From Prorocentrum cordatum (lineage: Eukaryota > Sar > Dinophyceae > Prorocentrales > Prorocentraceae), in the NCBI GenBank assembly GCA_963575745.1, contig CAUYUJ010000947.1, forward strand, positions 208,849-272,848: a stretch of 64,000 bases of DNA, read 5' to 3'. The translations under genes and the position numbers were made by a program. The notes under the pieces are model-generated. The model was not told the origin of the DNA. It ran no database searches and saw nothing but the letters and a program-made list of their open reading frames with translations. Numbering within the stretch: position 1 is the first letter of the stretch; every line of letters starts with the position of its first letter. Shown one piece after another: positions 12,140 through 23,536 of this stretch.

Positions 12140-12770
12140 AGCCGACGATCAGGGCGCCTGGCATGAGGAGACCCCGAGCGTCGATCAGGCCCTATGGAAC
12201 AGCAGAGCCGACATCTGGCGGTGCATGCGGCAAATGGGTCAACGTTGACCAGCGCCCACGACCTACCCGTGGGAGGCTGGCGGCGCTCATCCTGGGTCCT
12301 GGCGGCAACGCACCTGGGGTAGAAGGTGAGCCCTACGAGGTCTACCACGCCGGGGTTATCTTTGTGGCGTGCTTTTTGGCCATCCCATGGTACACCGCTG
12401 AAACGGACCCGATCCTGCTGGAGACGGTCCATGGCCCTTCGGTTGGCCTGCTGATATAGATCCATACCCCGACGCTGAGAGGCCGAATGACCTGCAGCCT
12501 CTCCAACTTCCCGCCTGAATCAGGCGCCTGTTCGGGGCATCCCTGGCCGACCTCCTGGGGCCGCTAGTTGAGCCTCAGCTCACACCAGACCAAGCGGCCA
12601 AGAGGGGAGGGCAATGCGGGCCTCTTATGAAAGCCGCTGTCGCCCACCTTCAGGCACCCGCCGGGAGAGCACACGCCCCTAGACCTGCTTGGGCCGCGCT
12701 CCTGGGTCGCCACACCCGCGTGGTGGACGCGTATATCAGGGAGGCCCTCGAGCACGTAGGCCCGCCTCCG
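12140..12770 (+). pseudogene. Decayed non-LTR retroelement A: reverse transcriptase N-terminal part
   Basis: Two frames together give the start of a reverse transcriptase. The first, ending at 12458, includes GNAPGVEGEPYEVYHAG, which fits the fingers region upstream of the palm. Translation then continues in another frame from 12477 with ERPNDLQPLQLP, an in-frame TGA at 12516-12518, and RRLFGASLADLLGP followed by DQAAKRGGQCGP. A motif-A-like segment, AALLGRHTRVVDAYI (about 12694-12738), has Arg where related elements are expected to have the catalytic Asp. The stops and frame changes mean it cannot make an active enzyme. I recall similar LINE-like proteins from dinoflagellates; no search was run. 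Confidence 0.7.
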
Positions 12771-13145
12771 ACGTCCGCTGTTCTGATCCAGAACTGCAGA
12801 GGTTCGCTGCCTTGCGGCGCCGTTTGGGGCTACCCAACTGGCTCCAACACGCCTTGCTCGCCTTGGTGGTGGACAGGGACGCACAGACGAGAAAGCGTCG
12901 GTACACTGGGTCACGCCACATACTGCTGCGCTCCAGTGGCATTGGAGGCACGGCCTCGCCGCTACTCTGGCGCATGGCCTACGACCAGGTCATCGAAGCC
13001 ACGGCAGCTGCAGCGTCTAGCCGCTGCTGCACGTACGCTGACGACCTCGCAGAACTCCTAGATGCGGCTGAATACGCTCTGTGCATATCTATCCTGCTGA
13101 CTTGGGCCTCCTTTCGCTGCCCCAAGCGACCTGACGGCCTCGACG
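12771..13145 (+). pseudogene. Retroelement A: reverse transcriptase palm with YADD motif
   Basis: This piece is in a third frame. RRRLGLPNWLQHALLALVV leads into GIGGTASPLLWRMAYD (12938-12985), the position of the usual QG..SPLLF motif B, and then YADDLAEL with YADDLA at 13034-13051, the catalytic motif C of reverse transcriptases. The order and spacing of the motifs are right. The frame change from the preceding segment falls around 12770-12790. This piece is the strongest evidence that the region was a polymerase gene. Confidence 0.8.
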
Positions 13146-13210
13146 GAGAGCTGGCGGCGACGCCTATGAACGCCCTGGTTTCTCCAGACGGGCACCCGGT
13201 CGTCACTTGG

Positions 13211-13440
13211 ACGCCCGACTTATCTGGGACAACTGCTGTCCGAGGTAACTCCGGTTTGGGGCACCGAGGCGCGAATCTGCAGTTACCCCTGACAGCCCGC
13301 CGCCATGATGACTCAGGAGGGTTGGACGCCAGAATTATCCGGGATAACTGCGGTCCGGGGTAAATCCGGTTTGGGCCCCCGAGGCGCGAACCAGTAGCTA
13401 TCCCTGACCGCCCCCAGCCCTGACGATTCGGAGCTGTGGC
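13211..13440 (+). repeat. 115-bp tandem duplication inside retroelement A
   Basis: 13211-13325 and 13326-13440 are diverged copies. Both contain a tctgggacaactg-like box, a ccggtttggg box and a gaggcgcgaa box at matching offsets. The duplication lies just after the YADD motif and ends the open frame with a stop at about 13361-13363. Confidence 0.8.
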
Positions 13441-16310
13441 TCACTGGACTCCCCAGATCTGACCAGGCGCATCATCGAGCATGACCTGGGCCCGGGCGCC
13501 GTTGCCGGCGCATGGGTGTGGCGGCAGGACTGCCCGTGCTCCTTCAAGACGGCCATGGTTCCCAGCATTGCTCCAGACTGATGGAGACAGGCGATGGTTG
13601 CTTCGACGTTCGGCAGCTTCTGTGTCAAACTACAGTGGCCGTACCAAAGTCACGGTCCAGCCGCTCCCAGAAGAGGTAGTCTCACCGCTGCCCAAATCAA
13701 CACTATGGTCAAAGCACGGGGGAAGGCGACCAGTAAAATGAGGACACGTTGCATGATGCGCACGCCTCCCCCAGGCGACGTGCTGCTGCCTGGAACGCCT
13801 ACATCGCATCGGTCGTGCCTTACCTGCTGCACTACATCGCCCCCTCACCCCAGCTTCAAAAGACCATGATCTCAAGTGGGCGCCAATTTTCGTCTTTACC
13901 AGCCTTGGCACGCAATACCAAATCCCAGGCTGCCCGCGATGCCCGGTCGCGGCCGCGCTGGCACCCTCCAGACGAGACGTTCGGGGCCCTGTTCCCGACC
14001 GGCGCCAGACACTCACCGGGCGGCCGCTGTCGCCCGGCGGCAAATGGGTCAACCTGCAGCCCCACTGGGCACGCAGCTGGGCAGGGGCCCTCTACGTTGC
14101 AGCTTGGGCCCAGCAGCATGAGGACGACCTCCGCACCTGGCCTCGCGCCGCCAGCGTTCGGCGGCGCTGGTCACTTGGGCAGGGGCAGGAATGGCAGTTC
14201 TTGGCTCATGCCAGATGCTTTACTGCTGCTTTCCACGTGCTCATATTCCTGGCCAACAATATACCTGGGCATGCGAGATGGCGAGAAGCCCAGGACAGGT
14301 TCCTCATCAGTGCAACCGGTGCAAGCGCTTGGGAAATGCAGTTGGCACACGTCGTCTGCAGCCACCCGGGACAGCGCTTAGTGCAGGCAACGCATGGGGT
14401 CCTGGGGAAACACGACGGCTCTCTGGGCTACGCTATCGGACGACTGCATCCCAGACATATTGAAACCCCTGGGCAGGGACGTTCGCAGGGGTCGGACAAA
14501 ACTGGCTCGGGCACCAGAGATCACCCCAAGCCCATATTGATGCTGCCCCCTATGTGGTTGGGGTGAAGCGACCAACGAACACCTGTGGCCTGGTGTGTTG
14601 CTGCAGCCTGGCTCTTGGTGCGCCCCGATGGAACTTCTCCGATCCTCGCCGATGCCGTGATGCAGCCCCGACCGCCCCCGTCCTGTGTGTCATGCTCCAC
14701 CACCTGGCATACCGCCACACGCTTGCCCTGGGACACGCGCCGCTCGACGCTGACACGGCTGCCAGCTTGATCTGATCTGGCATGGTCGTTGACAGGATGG
14801 CGGACAGCCGAGACGACTTGCCAGCTGATGACCTGCTCCCGTAATTACAGCGGGCCTGACGTCGCGGACGTGTGGACTAGGGCCGCGGATGCGCGTCCAG
14901 AATGTATGCCACTCGCGCTTGTGGACCGGGTTCAAGGGTCCGAACGACCTGACCGCGTGGCACCAGGCGCGCTCAGTGGGCTGGGGGAGAGTCACCAAAG
15001 CTGCTGGTAATCACCGCAGCCACGCCGGCCGGCACTCCTTTGTTGCTGCACCTACGCTGCGACAAAGATGCAGGAGGCTGGCTCCGTGCAGGACCAGTTT
15101 GGCTTCCATGTCCCCGTATTTGGGACGACGAGCCCACCGTCAGATGGGACGAACGCTTCTACCGCACCTGTAGACAGCCAACACTGCGAGTCCCTACTGG
15201 CAACGCGTGGCATGGATCCCCAAGCTGTGGTTGTCGCTCCGCGCTCGTTGCTTCCCGGATCAGGACCGCACCCACTTTCTTATAGGTGATATTCGACGGA
15301 GGGGCACGGTCTATCGAAGACCGTGCCAAGGTCGTCGGCGCGGGGGCCACCCTGTAGCGGCACGACCCAAACGGAGGCCCCTCCCGTGCGGCCCGCATCA
15401 CGCGTCATTGCTATCCCTGGCTCTGACAATGCTCAGCTTGCAGAGGCGACCAGGCGCTGGGCAGGGCGATAACTTAACCGCCGACCGATGCGGCACGGGC
15501 ACGGGGCTTTATCGGCGCTTTCCCTTGGCCGCGCAAGTGGGCCTAGGCCTGCGGCCCCTCGCTGAACGAGGGTGGGCGCAGGCCGTGGGGCGGCGGCCCA
15601 ACGTCGCCAGCGACCGACTGGTCACGCTCGGGGTCTTCTGGGCGGACTGCCTGCGCCAGGCGGGCGGCGCGGCCGCCTCAGCCTGGGCGATCTGGCACGG
15701 CCGCACCGGCCCCTCCCAACAACCCCCCCCCCCCGCGACCTCTCTCCCGCCCAGGGCCGCAACACCCTCGACCCCGCGACTCTCTGCAGTGGCGGAGGCG
15801 CTCGGCGCAGGAGCTGACCAGGAAACCGGGCGACTCAAGGAGCTTTCGCTGGCTGGCCTTCCCGCCCAGCCGCGTGACCCGCAGAGGCCCGCGCGGGGCG
15901 CCGACGGCAGGCTCGGGTTCAAGTGCCGCCGAGCCGCCCTCATGCGTTGGGTCAAATCCTAGAAATTTCTGGGGCTGGTACTGCGAGATCTGCCAGAAGG
16001 GCGCGGTGGATAATGTTGACCTTCTATCTGCGGCCTCCTGGACCCGCAGGTATGGTGCCAAGGTGGCATCCTGTGAGCATATGTGGGCCATGACCGCAGA
16101 TGCGTCCACCCCAGACACCCCTCGCTCGCTTCACGTGCCCGGGCTGGACGGTTTTGACCAACCTGGCGATCGTCGACGGGCATCTCCGGGACGACTGGGA
16201 CTACTACGACAAGGACTGGGACGGAGCTCCGATCTGATGCCCACCGACCGCGGCAGCCCTGCAGTGGGCGCCCCCGCCTGGCGATCCAGCCGACATCGAC
16301 GTCCGTGACT
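13441..16310 (+). pseudogene. Retroelement A: thumb and C-terminal remnants
   Basis: Coding-like pieces occur in changing frames. AAAWNAYIASVVPYLLHY at about 13790 resembles the segment that follows the palm in LINE-type reverse transcriptases. QGQEWQFLAHARCFTAAFHV follows at about 14175-14235. A long open frame from 15207 to 15962 has SDRLVTLGVFWADCLRQAGG near 15615. NFWGWYCEICQKGAVDNVD appears near 15962. Each piece alone is weak; the order, strand and continuity behind the YADD segment support one decayed element. The 3' boundary is unknown. Confidence 0.5.
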
Positions 16311-16860
16311 CATGGCGCGGCTGGGGCACTGAGGACGCCAGCCTGGTCGACGCCCACCGAGCCGCCACACAAGCTGACCGTGCGCGCGCGGTACCACCAA
16401 GTGCAAGCCCGCAAGCCGCTGCCGTCGGTGCCAGCTCTAGGGACCCGCCCCGCCCCAGGGCGTCACTAGGTCCAGGCCGCCAGACCTGCCTTGGGCAGGG
16501 GACGCCTCCAAATCGGAATGCATGCTGGTCAAGCAAGGATGTCCACCATGCCCACTGTTACATAAGCAGTAGGTATCGGCCCTGTCGCATACGAACAGCA
16601 CTACATTGGAAGGATGTACGATTGATCTGCATTTCCAGCTTTGTTAAGGACGAAGAATTTGCTGACGACGTAACGCAATCGAATCCAAGTATTGTAAGTG
16701 CTGCGAGAAGTCTTCGTGCTACGGCCCACTGAGGTTCACTCTGTGCTTATGATGGTTTCCGTCCGCACTTCACTTCCACCCCCAGCAGCAACTGCTGGTC
16801 GGCCCAAGCCCCAGGGACGGCCGCTCCCAGCGGGAAGGGTTGCGCCAACAAGGGCTTACA
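16311..16860. other. Possible 3' flank of retroelement A
   Basis: No recognisable coding was seen. It may include the untranslated end of the element, but no poly(A) tail or target duplication was found. Confidence 0.35.
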
Positions 16861-17965
16861 ATAGCAGCGCTACCCGGGAGCGCCAGGGCGAGCTCGAGGG
16901 CGGCGTAGCGGCTCGATTCTGGGTCACCCGTCAGCGCCCGCCGCCTGCCTGCACCGAGCCCTCCGGCGCCATGCACCAGCGCCCTGCCCGGCCAGCAGCG
17001 ACGCCGAACCTGGCCAGCAGCGTCCGACGGCCGCCGCGTTGCCGGCGTCGCCATTGCCTGCTGCGGCGGCTGCGGCCCGCCACGCGTCGGGCGTGCAGCA
17101 AGAGCAGCGCGAGCGCAACAAGCAATTCAGCTGTGACAAGCACGACGGAATACATCAGCACCACTCGAAGTAGCGCCAGCGCCACCAACACTGGCTCTCT
17201 GAGTAGCGCGACAGAGACGAGCACCGCTACGCGCAGCAGCATCAGTGCCACCAGCGCCACCAACAGCAACCAGCAACACCAGCAGCGCCACCAGCAGAAG
17301 TGCAGCAATGTGACCAGCACTAGCGCCACTGAAGTACCAACGCGAGAAACACCATGCGTAGCACTACTAGCACCAGGAGCAGCACCAACGCGACCAACAC
17401 GACAGGAAGCAACAGCACCACGCGCACCAACACTAGCGCAACTAGCGACACCAGCGTGACCCGCCCAACGGCAGCAAGCAGCAAGCGTAAACAGCAATAC
17501 CTTTGTGACCGGCACGACGGGAAACAGCAGCAGCAAGCGCAGCAGCACGAACGCCACCAATAGCACCAGCGTGACAAGCAGGACGGGAACCAGCAGCGTC
17601 CCGCGCAGACGCCACCACCAAACCCACTTGGACCAGCAGGACGGGGCACAGCAACACTACGCGCACCAACACAAGCGCAACAAGCAGTACCAGTGTGACA
17701 AGCATCACCAGATGCAGCAGCCTCACGCGAAGCAGCAATACCAGCGCCTCCAGCGGCACCAGAGTGACCAGCACGAAGGTGCGCCGCAGAGCAACTAGCA
17801 GTACTACCAGCGCCACCAGCAGCACCGCTGTGACAAGCCCGACGGGAAACAGCAGCACTTCTCGCACCCGCAGAGTTGCAACGAGGAGTACCAGCGTGAG
17901 GAGCGATCACTGAAGCAATAGCACTGCGACCAGCACGACGGAAAGCACCAGCACCATGCGCAGCA
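16861..17965 (+). repeat. Degenerate AGCACCAGCGCCACCAGC minisatellite
   Basis: A long array of units is built from agcaccagcg, ccaccagcagcac and tgtgacaagcacgacggg, with no fixed register; the repeat spacing is often about 55-70 bp. Frames read as Ser/Thr-rich forward and Leu/Val/Ala-rich reverse. It is treated as satellite, not as a mucin-like gene, because all frames are open to a similar degree. Confidence 0.7.
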
Positions 17966-18179
17966 CTGCTAGCGGCAACAGCAGTGGCCGCGGATGGGGC
18001 CGCGATCCTCTAGCTTGCGCAGCCCACAAGCTTGTGAAGCTGCGTCTTTCCCTGTGGCGAAAAAAAGGTGATCGCAATCAAGATGTGGTTGGCGTCCCAG
18101 CGATGGTACTATCTAGGTGGGAACGGCATTCCTAGTCAAGTGAGCGGCTGGCACCGAAGCGGCAGACGCGATGACAGCA

Positions 18180-18690
18180 TTCGCTATCATGTTTTCGAGC
18201 AACGCCGGCGAGAACAACAATCCGAATCGAGAATGCGGCCCGCGCTAAGGCGAGAACACCAATCGCAGTTATGCCCGCGGCCAGCGCCTAGGCGAAAGCG
18301 CTATTGTAAATCAAAGATGTGGCCGGTGCCACAGCGAGAACGACATGCTCAACGAAGGATGTCGCTGGCGCCTAGGCGAGAACAGCATTATCGATCAGAC
18401 ATGTGGCCCACGCAGAAGCGAGAACGAAATATTCAATGAATGATGTCGCGGGCGCCAAGGTGGCAACAACATGATCATTCAGGGATGTGGCTGGCGCCGT
18501 GGCGAGAACGGCATGATCAATGAAGGATGTCGCCGGCACCAAGGCCACAGCAACATGGTCAATCAGGCATGAGGCCCACGCACAAGCGAGAACGACATGC
18601 TCAATGAAGGATGTCGCCGGCGCCTAGTCTGCAGCAACATGTTCAATAAAATATGTGGCCCATGCACAGGCCAAAGCATCATTCCGAGGC
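18180..18690 (+). repeat. ~52-bp minisatellite
   Basis: About ten units alternate gatgtcgcnggcgcc with aggcgagaacnncat and caatnaagg. Clear units start at 18320, 18357, 18397 and 18440. One reading frame gives RPALRREHQSQ, close to the reverse-strand frame of the 2.1-2.5 kb duplication, so both belong to one dispersed family. A further piece lies at 20560-20620. Confidence 0.7.
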
Positions 18691-18719
18691 AAGCGTGTCG
18701 CCAGAATGCAGACGTCACG

Positions 18720-19260
18720 TCACGCCCATTCCGCGCAGGCCGGGCTCGGTGTCACGGAGGTCCGACTGACGTTAGGTGGGTAGTCCACGTTAGGGGGGGT
18801 GTACACGGCCACCACGTCCCTGCGAAGATCGGCTGAGATGCGCGGGCAGTGATGTGTTTTCGCTTGGGCATGCCTAGCCAGCTCGACCAGTGTCGTATTG
18901 TCGGGGCGCTGCATGATGACAGCCAGGTTTAAGTCGGGCCTGTCCCCCACAGGCCGATTTTGGACGACAAATTACAAATACACAAAACATACACAACAAA
19001 AAATCAAAAATGGTAAAGAAAAAACAAAGGTCCCCAGACTATCTTCTTACTATTCTTGAATATTCCCCCTGTAGAGGGACAGGCCCGACTTAAAGCCAAG
19101 TGGAGGTCCAGTTCTTGAGCCGAGGGTCGTTCCAGCACGCGGGCGCGCCAGCTCCGGCGTACCCTGTGCCGGCGCCCGCGTCCCCAGCGGCGGGCCCAGG
19201 CAGGCGGGGTGTCCCGCCCGGGATCTTGGACGACCCGCTCGTGCTGGCGTCGGCCCACGG
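18720..19260 (-). pseudogene. Open frame of unknown family, split by a TIR element
   Basis: Removing the element at 18928-19094 and one copy of its 6-bp flank joins two reverse-strand pieces in one frame: VLERPSAQELDLHLA before it and VIMQRPDNTTLVELARHA after it. The frame continues through PRISADLRRDVVAVYTPPNV to a stop at 18720-18722. With the element present the frame is shifted (173 inserted bases, not a multiple of three). I do not recognise the protein. It could be a pseudogene, or the insert could be spliced as an intron, although no AG sits exactly at its 3' edge. Confidence 0.45.
18928..19094. mobile_element. 167-bp MITE-like element with ~26-bp TIRs
   Basis: The left arm begins tttaagtcgggcctgtccc (18928) and the right arm is its reverse complement ending at 19094. 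The inverted match extends through the ACAGG that follows, about 26 bp in total. The interior (18960-19065) is clearly AT-rich compared with the flanks. The flanking hexamers are gccagg on the left and gccaag on the right, an imperfect 6-bp target duplication. It is too short to encode a transposase, so it would be non-autonomous. The superfamily is not assigned. Confidence 0.75.
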
Positions 19261-20490
19261 CCAGGCTCGACCGCCTTTGGGCTCGTGGCGGGCCCGCCTT
19301 GGGTCAGCTGATGCGTCTCCGCGCGGACGCTGCCGAAGGTTCCAGGCCGCGGACTGCGGTCTGCGCGTGCTCGCGAGCTTTGGCTGTGGCATGGGGGCTT
19401 CTCCCTGAGCTCCGTCTCTATCTTCCCAGCGCCTGCTGTGAGGGGCAGCGGGTGGCCTCCCCCCCTTCTTCGGAATGCACCGCGAGCCCCGAACGGTCGC
19501 GCACCAGCGACCGGGAACGCACAAGCAACCTGGTTGCTTGTGCGACCAGGAAAACACAACGCTACCGAGCGACGCGCCCCCGCGAGTCTCACGGGCTGCC
19601 CTGCTCGCCTGGCCAAGCTTTCCAGCCTGGCGGTAGCCTTCCAGCCAACAAGGCCCGGATCACCCTTCCGTCCCAACTTCCCGAGACTTGGGATCGCAGG
19701 GCCTCGTTAGCTTCCCATCGTAGCCCCCTGGCACCGCTCTCCCTGAGCCCCCATGCAGACCCGCAAGCTCCTCCCCCTCCACAAACCTCCCTCCCCCTCC
19801 CTCCGTCCTCCCCCCCCCTTCACCCCTCTGCCTCTCCCCGATTCGTCGCCACATCCTCGTGCCTCCCTGCCCTCTCTTCCAACAGCAAGCGTCGACGACG
19901 ACGTCGTGCGACAGCATCCCAGGAAGAAGGCTCCGGCGGCCGGCGGCCGGCGAAGCCTTCGCGGAGGGCCGCGGCGGCAAGAAGAGCCTGAGGGTAGGGG
20001 GGTAGATGGCGTCCTTCCTCACTTTTCTTCCCGCTCCTCGTTTCTCCTCCTCCTCCTCCGCCTCCCGCGTTATCCTCCCTCTACCATCCCGTTTTCCTCC
20101 CTCCTTCTCTTCCCGAGGACCAAGACAAGAGAAGGGGAAGGTGGCAAGCTAGGTGCGCTCGCGCCACATCTGACATCCTACCCCTCCCAACCATCACTTC
20201 CCTTGCCATAGCGCTGACTCATTCTCTGTCCGACGACGGGTATCATAGAGACCCCATCGTAATCTGTGCAAGCTGAACGGGGTAACTATGTACACTGTAG
20301 GAAGAGCAGGAGGAGGTGGTGGACAAGCTGGAGCATGAGCAGGAGGAAAGGGGAGGAGGACGAGGAAGGAGAAGGACGAGGAGGAATGGCAGCTGCAGGA
20401 ACAATAATAGAAGTGGGATAAGCAGAAGGACCAAGGTTAGCCGGAGGAGGGGAACGGAGCGGTGAGGCAACGATGATGAACGACTCGGAT
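19261..20490. other. GC-rich sequence with CT-rich tracts, no gene recognised
   Basis: Frames of up to 260 codons run on both strands between 19209 and 19991, but composition explains them. CCCTCC-rich tracts lie at 19770-19860 and 20035-20120, and a GAGGA-rich tract at 20300-20400. Confidence 0.4.
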
Positions 20491-20554
20491 CCAGAGAAGT
20501 GGCCCGCGCTGGGCCGATAGTGCAATTCTGAACGACGCGAGCAGATGGCCGACT

Positions 20555-21040
20555 TTCAAATGAGGCGCATGCTGCAGCGGGCACGCCATTCTGAAACACC
20601 GGGAGCGCTCCGATGGACAAAAAAAACACAGTTCAAACGAACAATTAGCCTTGCGAAAGACCCAACCATATGCAGTTGTGAGTGCCGCAGTCGTGAGGAT
20701 CGTCTTCGGTGGAACTCCCTATGGGGCCATAGAACGTGTGAGGGGCGTGCCGATTTGGGGAGGGGGGACAGGGGGGGGCGCATGTGAACCCTCCCACTGG
20801 AAGGATTCAATGGAGCTCAACATCTGGCCACGAAACGTGTGAGGGGTGTGCCGAAACGGGCGTGATGCCCACATGCGAACTGCGCCACTGTGACCTTCGG
20901 TGGAGACCCCTACGGGGTCACGAAACGTGTGGGGTGTGCCGAAACCGGCGTGACGCCCACATGCGAACTGCAACATTGGGACCCTCGGTGGAGCCCCATT
21001 ACGGGGACACGAAAGTGTGAAGGGTGTGCCGAACGGGGAG
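20555..21040 (-). repeat. Reverse-oriented CGTTTCGTGGCCCC repeat family, four units
   Basis: Units marked by cacgaaacgtgtgaggggtg occur at about 20730, 20831, 20921 and 21010, each preceded by cttcggtggagc-like sequence. This is the reverse complement of the 5.7-6.0 kb units. Upstream, 20555-20620 carries a piece of the dispersed family seen at 2.4 and 18.2 kb (aaatgaggcgcatgctgcag). Confidence 0.75.
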
Positions 21041-21289
21041 TGATGGCGTGATGATGATGATGACGATGGAGGATAGAGGAGGGGGACGAGGAGGAAGAGG
21101 AGGAAGGACGCGGGGTACTGTCTGTTCAAACAGATGGCCCAAAACAACAGGATGGGTGGGAATGTTGAAATACTGTGCGAAAAGCAATGCCTGGAACGGC
21201 CAGAATATGTTCAGCACGCAGTGGCAGAGAGGATAATGGTATTAATGCTGAGTAATCCCACCAACCCTTCGGGCGTAGGTGGTCCAACG

Positions 21290-21870
21290 GATTCTTTCTT
21301 TCCGCTTCCAAAGCCCTCTTCGCTTCGGGGAGGGGTCGCCTCCCCCTCCCCTCCCCGAGGTTTTTTTGAGGGGGGGACGCGATGTGTCGAGGATCCTTTT
21401 TCGCCCAAGATGGTTCCAGGAGGGCCTCCGATGCTCCAAGAGAACCTGCACGGCGGCTCAAGACAGCGGAAGACGGTTCAAGATAGCTTCCAGCAGACCT
21501 CAGCGAGGCCCGATGAGGGCCACAAGACGGTTCCAAGTGCTTTCGGAGCCCCCTCGTGACCCCCCAAGAGGCTAAAAGCCCTAAAACAACTGAGGGAAAT
21601 GTATGAGTGTTGCCTTCTCGCCTTTTCGTGTTCGATGCTCCTTGGAAGCCTCAAGATGCCCCAATGTGGCCCAAGAGAGCCCCAAAAGGGGCCCAAGAGG
21701 CACCGACAACTGCCCTCGAGGGAAAGTTAGGACCCCCCTCTTTTGATCGATTGCCTTCAAAATGGCCCCAAAGGGCCCCAAGAGGGCCCCCAGACGGGCC
21801 CAAGAGCGCCCAAAATCGCCCCAAGAGCGTCTCATGAGGGCCCCAAGAGGCGGTTTGCCTCCATCGTCTC
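21290..21870. repeat. CCAAGAGGCC-family copy with linkers
   Basis: CCAAGAGNGCCCC units lie at 21655-21720 and 21760-21860. They are separated by a linker containing ttttgatcgattgccttc. A second linker at 21595-21650 (gttgccttctcgccttttcg) matches linkers in the 6.6-7.2 kb block. G-rich and CCCCTCCC-rich stretches occur at 21335-21375. Confidence 0.7.
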
Positions 21871-23350
21871 CTCCTCCTCCTCCTCCTTCTCCTCCCCTCG
21901 CCCCTCTTCTCCATGGATCAGCCGAACCTCGTTTCACTGTAAGTGTCTCTTCGTCCCTTTTGCCGTCAACTTTCATTGACAGGGTTTCTGAACGGACTGG
22001 TGGGGATACTTTTCCGTCGCGGCCGCGGGCGAAGGCGCCGACGGCGTCAGCAGAATGAGCTCAGGCTCCGAGCACCTAATTGCCGGCGCGCGCGCCGAAC
22101 GGGCAAGACCTACCGCCGAGGGAAGCAGCCGCGCCGGGGCTGAGCTGCGCCGGGGGGGGACTGCCAGCTGCGGAGGGAAGCCGCCGGGATGCTGCAACGG
22201 GCGTGAAGAAATGTAAAGGAAAGCCGAGGGGGAAGGAGCGGATGGGGGAAAGCGGGATGGGAACACTCTGAACAAAAAGGTGCACGACAACGACAAGAAC
22301 GACAACGAGGGCGACGAAACATAACAAATAGAAGGAGCAGCAGCAGCAGGGCCTATACCTCTGACATTGTGGTTTTGTTTTTGGCGTGTGCTCCCAAATT
22401 CACGACCCCTTCCACGTGGCCAACTTTTCACCCCCAGTCCTTTCTCTGATAGCCTGGGGCCCGAAACTGGCCGTCGCAAGATTTCGGCGACGCTCGATCT
22501 GAAGGATTCTTAAGTCCCTTGGACGTCTCTGGAGGCCTTACGGGCAGAGACCCCTAGGAGGCCACCAGAGGCTCATGGACTCTGGATGCTCAAGAAGAGC
22601 AGGCAAACTGCAAATCGCACGGCAACTGCACAAACTGGCCTCTGACACCGCGCATGCGCTTCGATCTTGAGCAATCGCGGCTTTCCGATAGCGCAGGTCG
22701 CCGCGTCAACTTATCAGTGTCGACGCCGCATCTGGGAAACCAAGAAGTACCTATACTACTGCTCCCCAGACCACTCCATGGGTTGCAATCTGACCAGGAA
22801 TTCGAGGCGAATCAGCGGTGTCCCGGGAAGTGGAAAACGAGGGAGGGGTAGCGGTATCGGTACCTGTTCCTCCCCTGAGCACCAGCGCGTCCACAATGCG
22901 TCGACGCGAACACCCGCGCTGGGGCCACCGCCACGCCACCGCGGATTGAAAACCTGCCGCAGATGCGTCGAGCGGCAAGTTCGCGGCCGCGGCAGGAGCC
23001 ACGCCGCTGCTCCGCGGACCTCTCCCAGGGTGTGCTCTGATCAGAACTTCGAGAACCTCGAGGACACCATACGGATACCGCTGCCCTTCCCTCGATTTCG
23101 CCTGTAGGGCCTCCTCTGAGGCCCTCGTCGCCACCGCCTGGATTCGCCTCTAAATCCTGGCCGGAACGCGCCGCGAGAGAGGTCCAGGGAGCATCGGTTA
23201 TCGGTACATTTTCGTTCCCCCCGGGAGCCCAGGCATGACGACAAGACCTCTCGAGGACAAGCGGGGGAGGTCGAGGTAACGGCAGCTCACAGTGGGTCCC
23301 CGGGCCCTTCCCGGGGTCCAAGCGCATCAGTTTTCCGAGCTCAGTCCAGC
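21871..23350. other. Unique sequence, no gene recognised
   Basis: Several 60-170-codon frames occur without known similarity. The sequence from about 22636 (tggcctctgacaccgcgc) through 22700 resembles the interior of the foldback element at 47.6 kb and may be a decayed relative. Confidence 0.4.
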
Positions 23351-23354
23351 CGTG

Positions 23355-23536
23355 ACTACGACGAGGACGAGGACGAGGACGAGGAGAAGGAGGAGGGTGA
23401 GGAGGAGGAAGAGGGGGAGGAGGAGGAGGAGGAGGAGGAGGAGGAGGAGGAGGAGGAGGAGGAGGAGGAGGAGGAGGAGGAGGAGGAGGAGGAGGAGAGG
23501 AGGAGGAGGAGGAGGAGGAGGAGGAGAGGAGGGCCC
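23355..23536 (+). repeat. (GAG)n microsatellite
   Basis: This is a purine-only GAG/GGA tract of about 175 bases. It gives poly-Arg, poly-Glu and poly-Gly forward frames and poly-Leu or poly-Ser reverse frames that are not genes. Confidence 0.95.

Noticed and set aside
16698-17566. Ser/Thr-rich forward frame and hydrophobic reverse frame, possible mucin-like or membrane protein
   Set aside because: Both arise from the same AGC/ACC minisatellite on opposite strands; no signal peptide or non-repetitive domain is attached.
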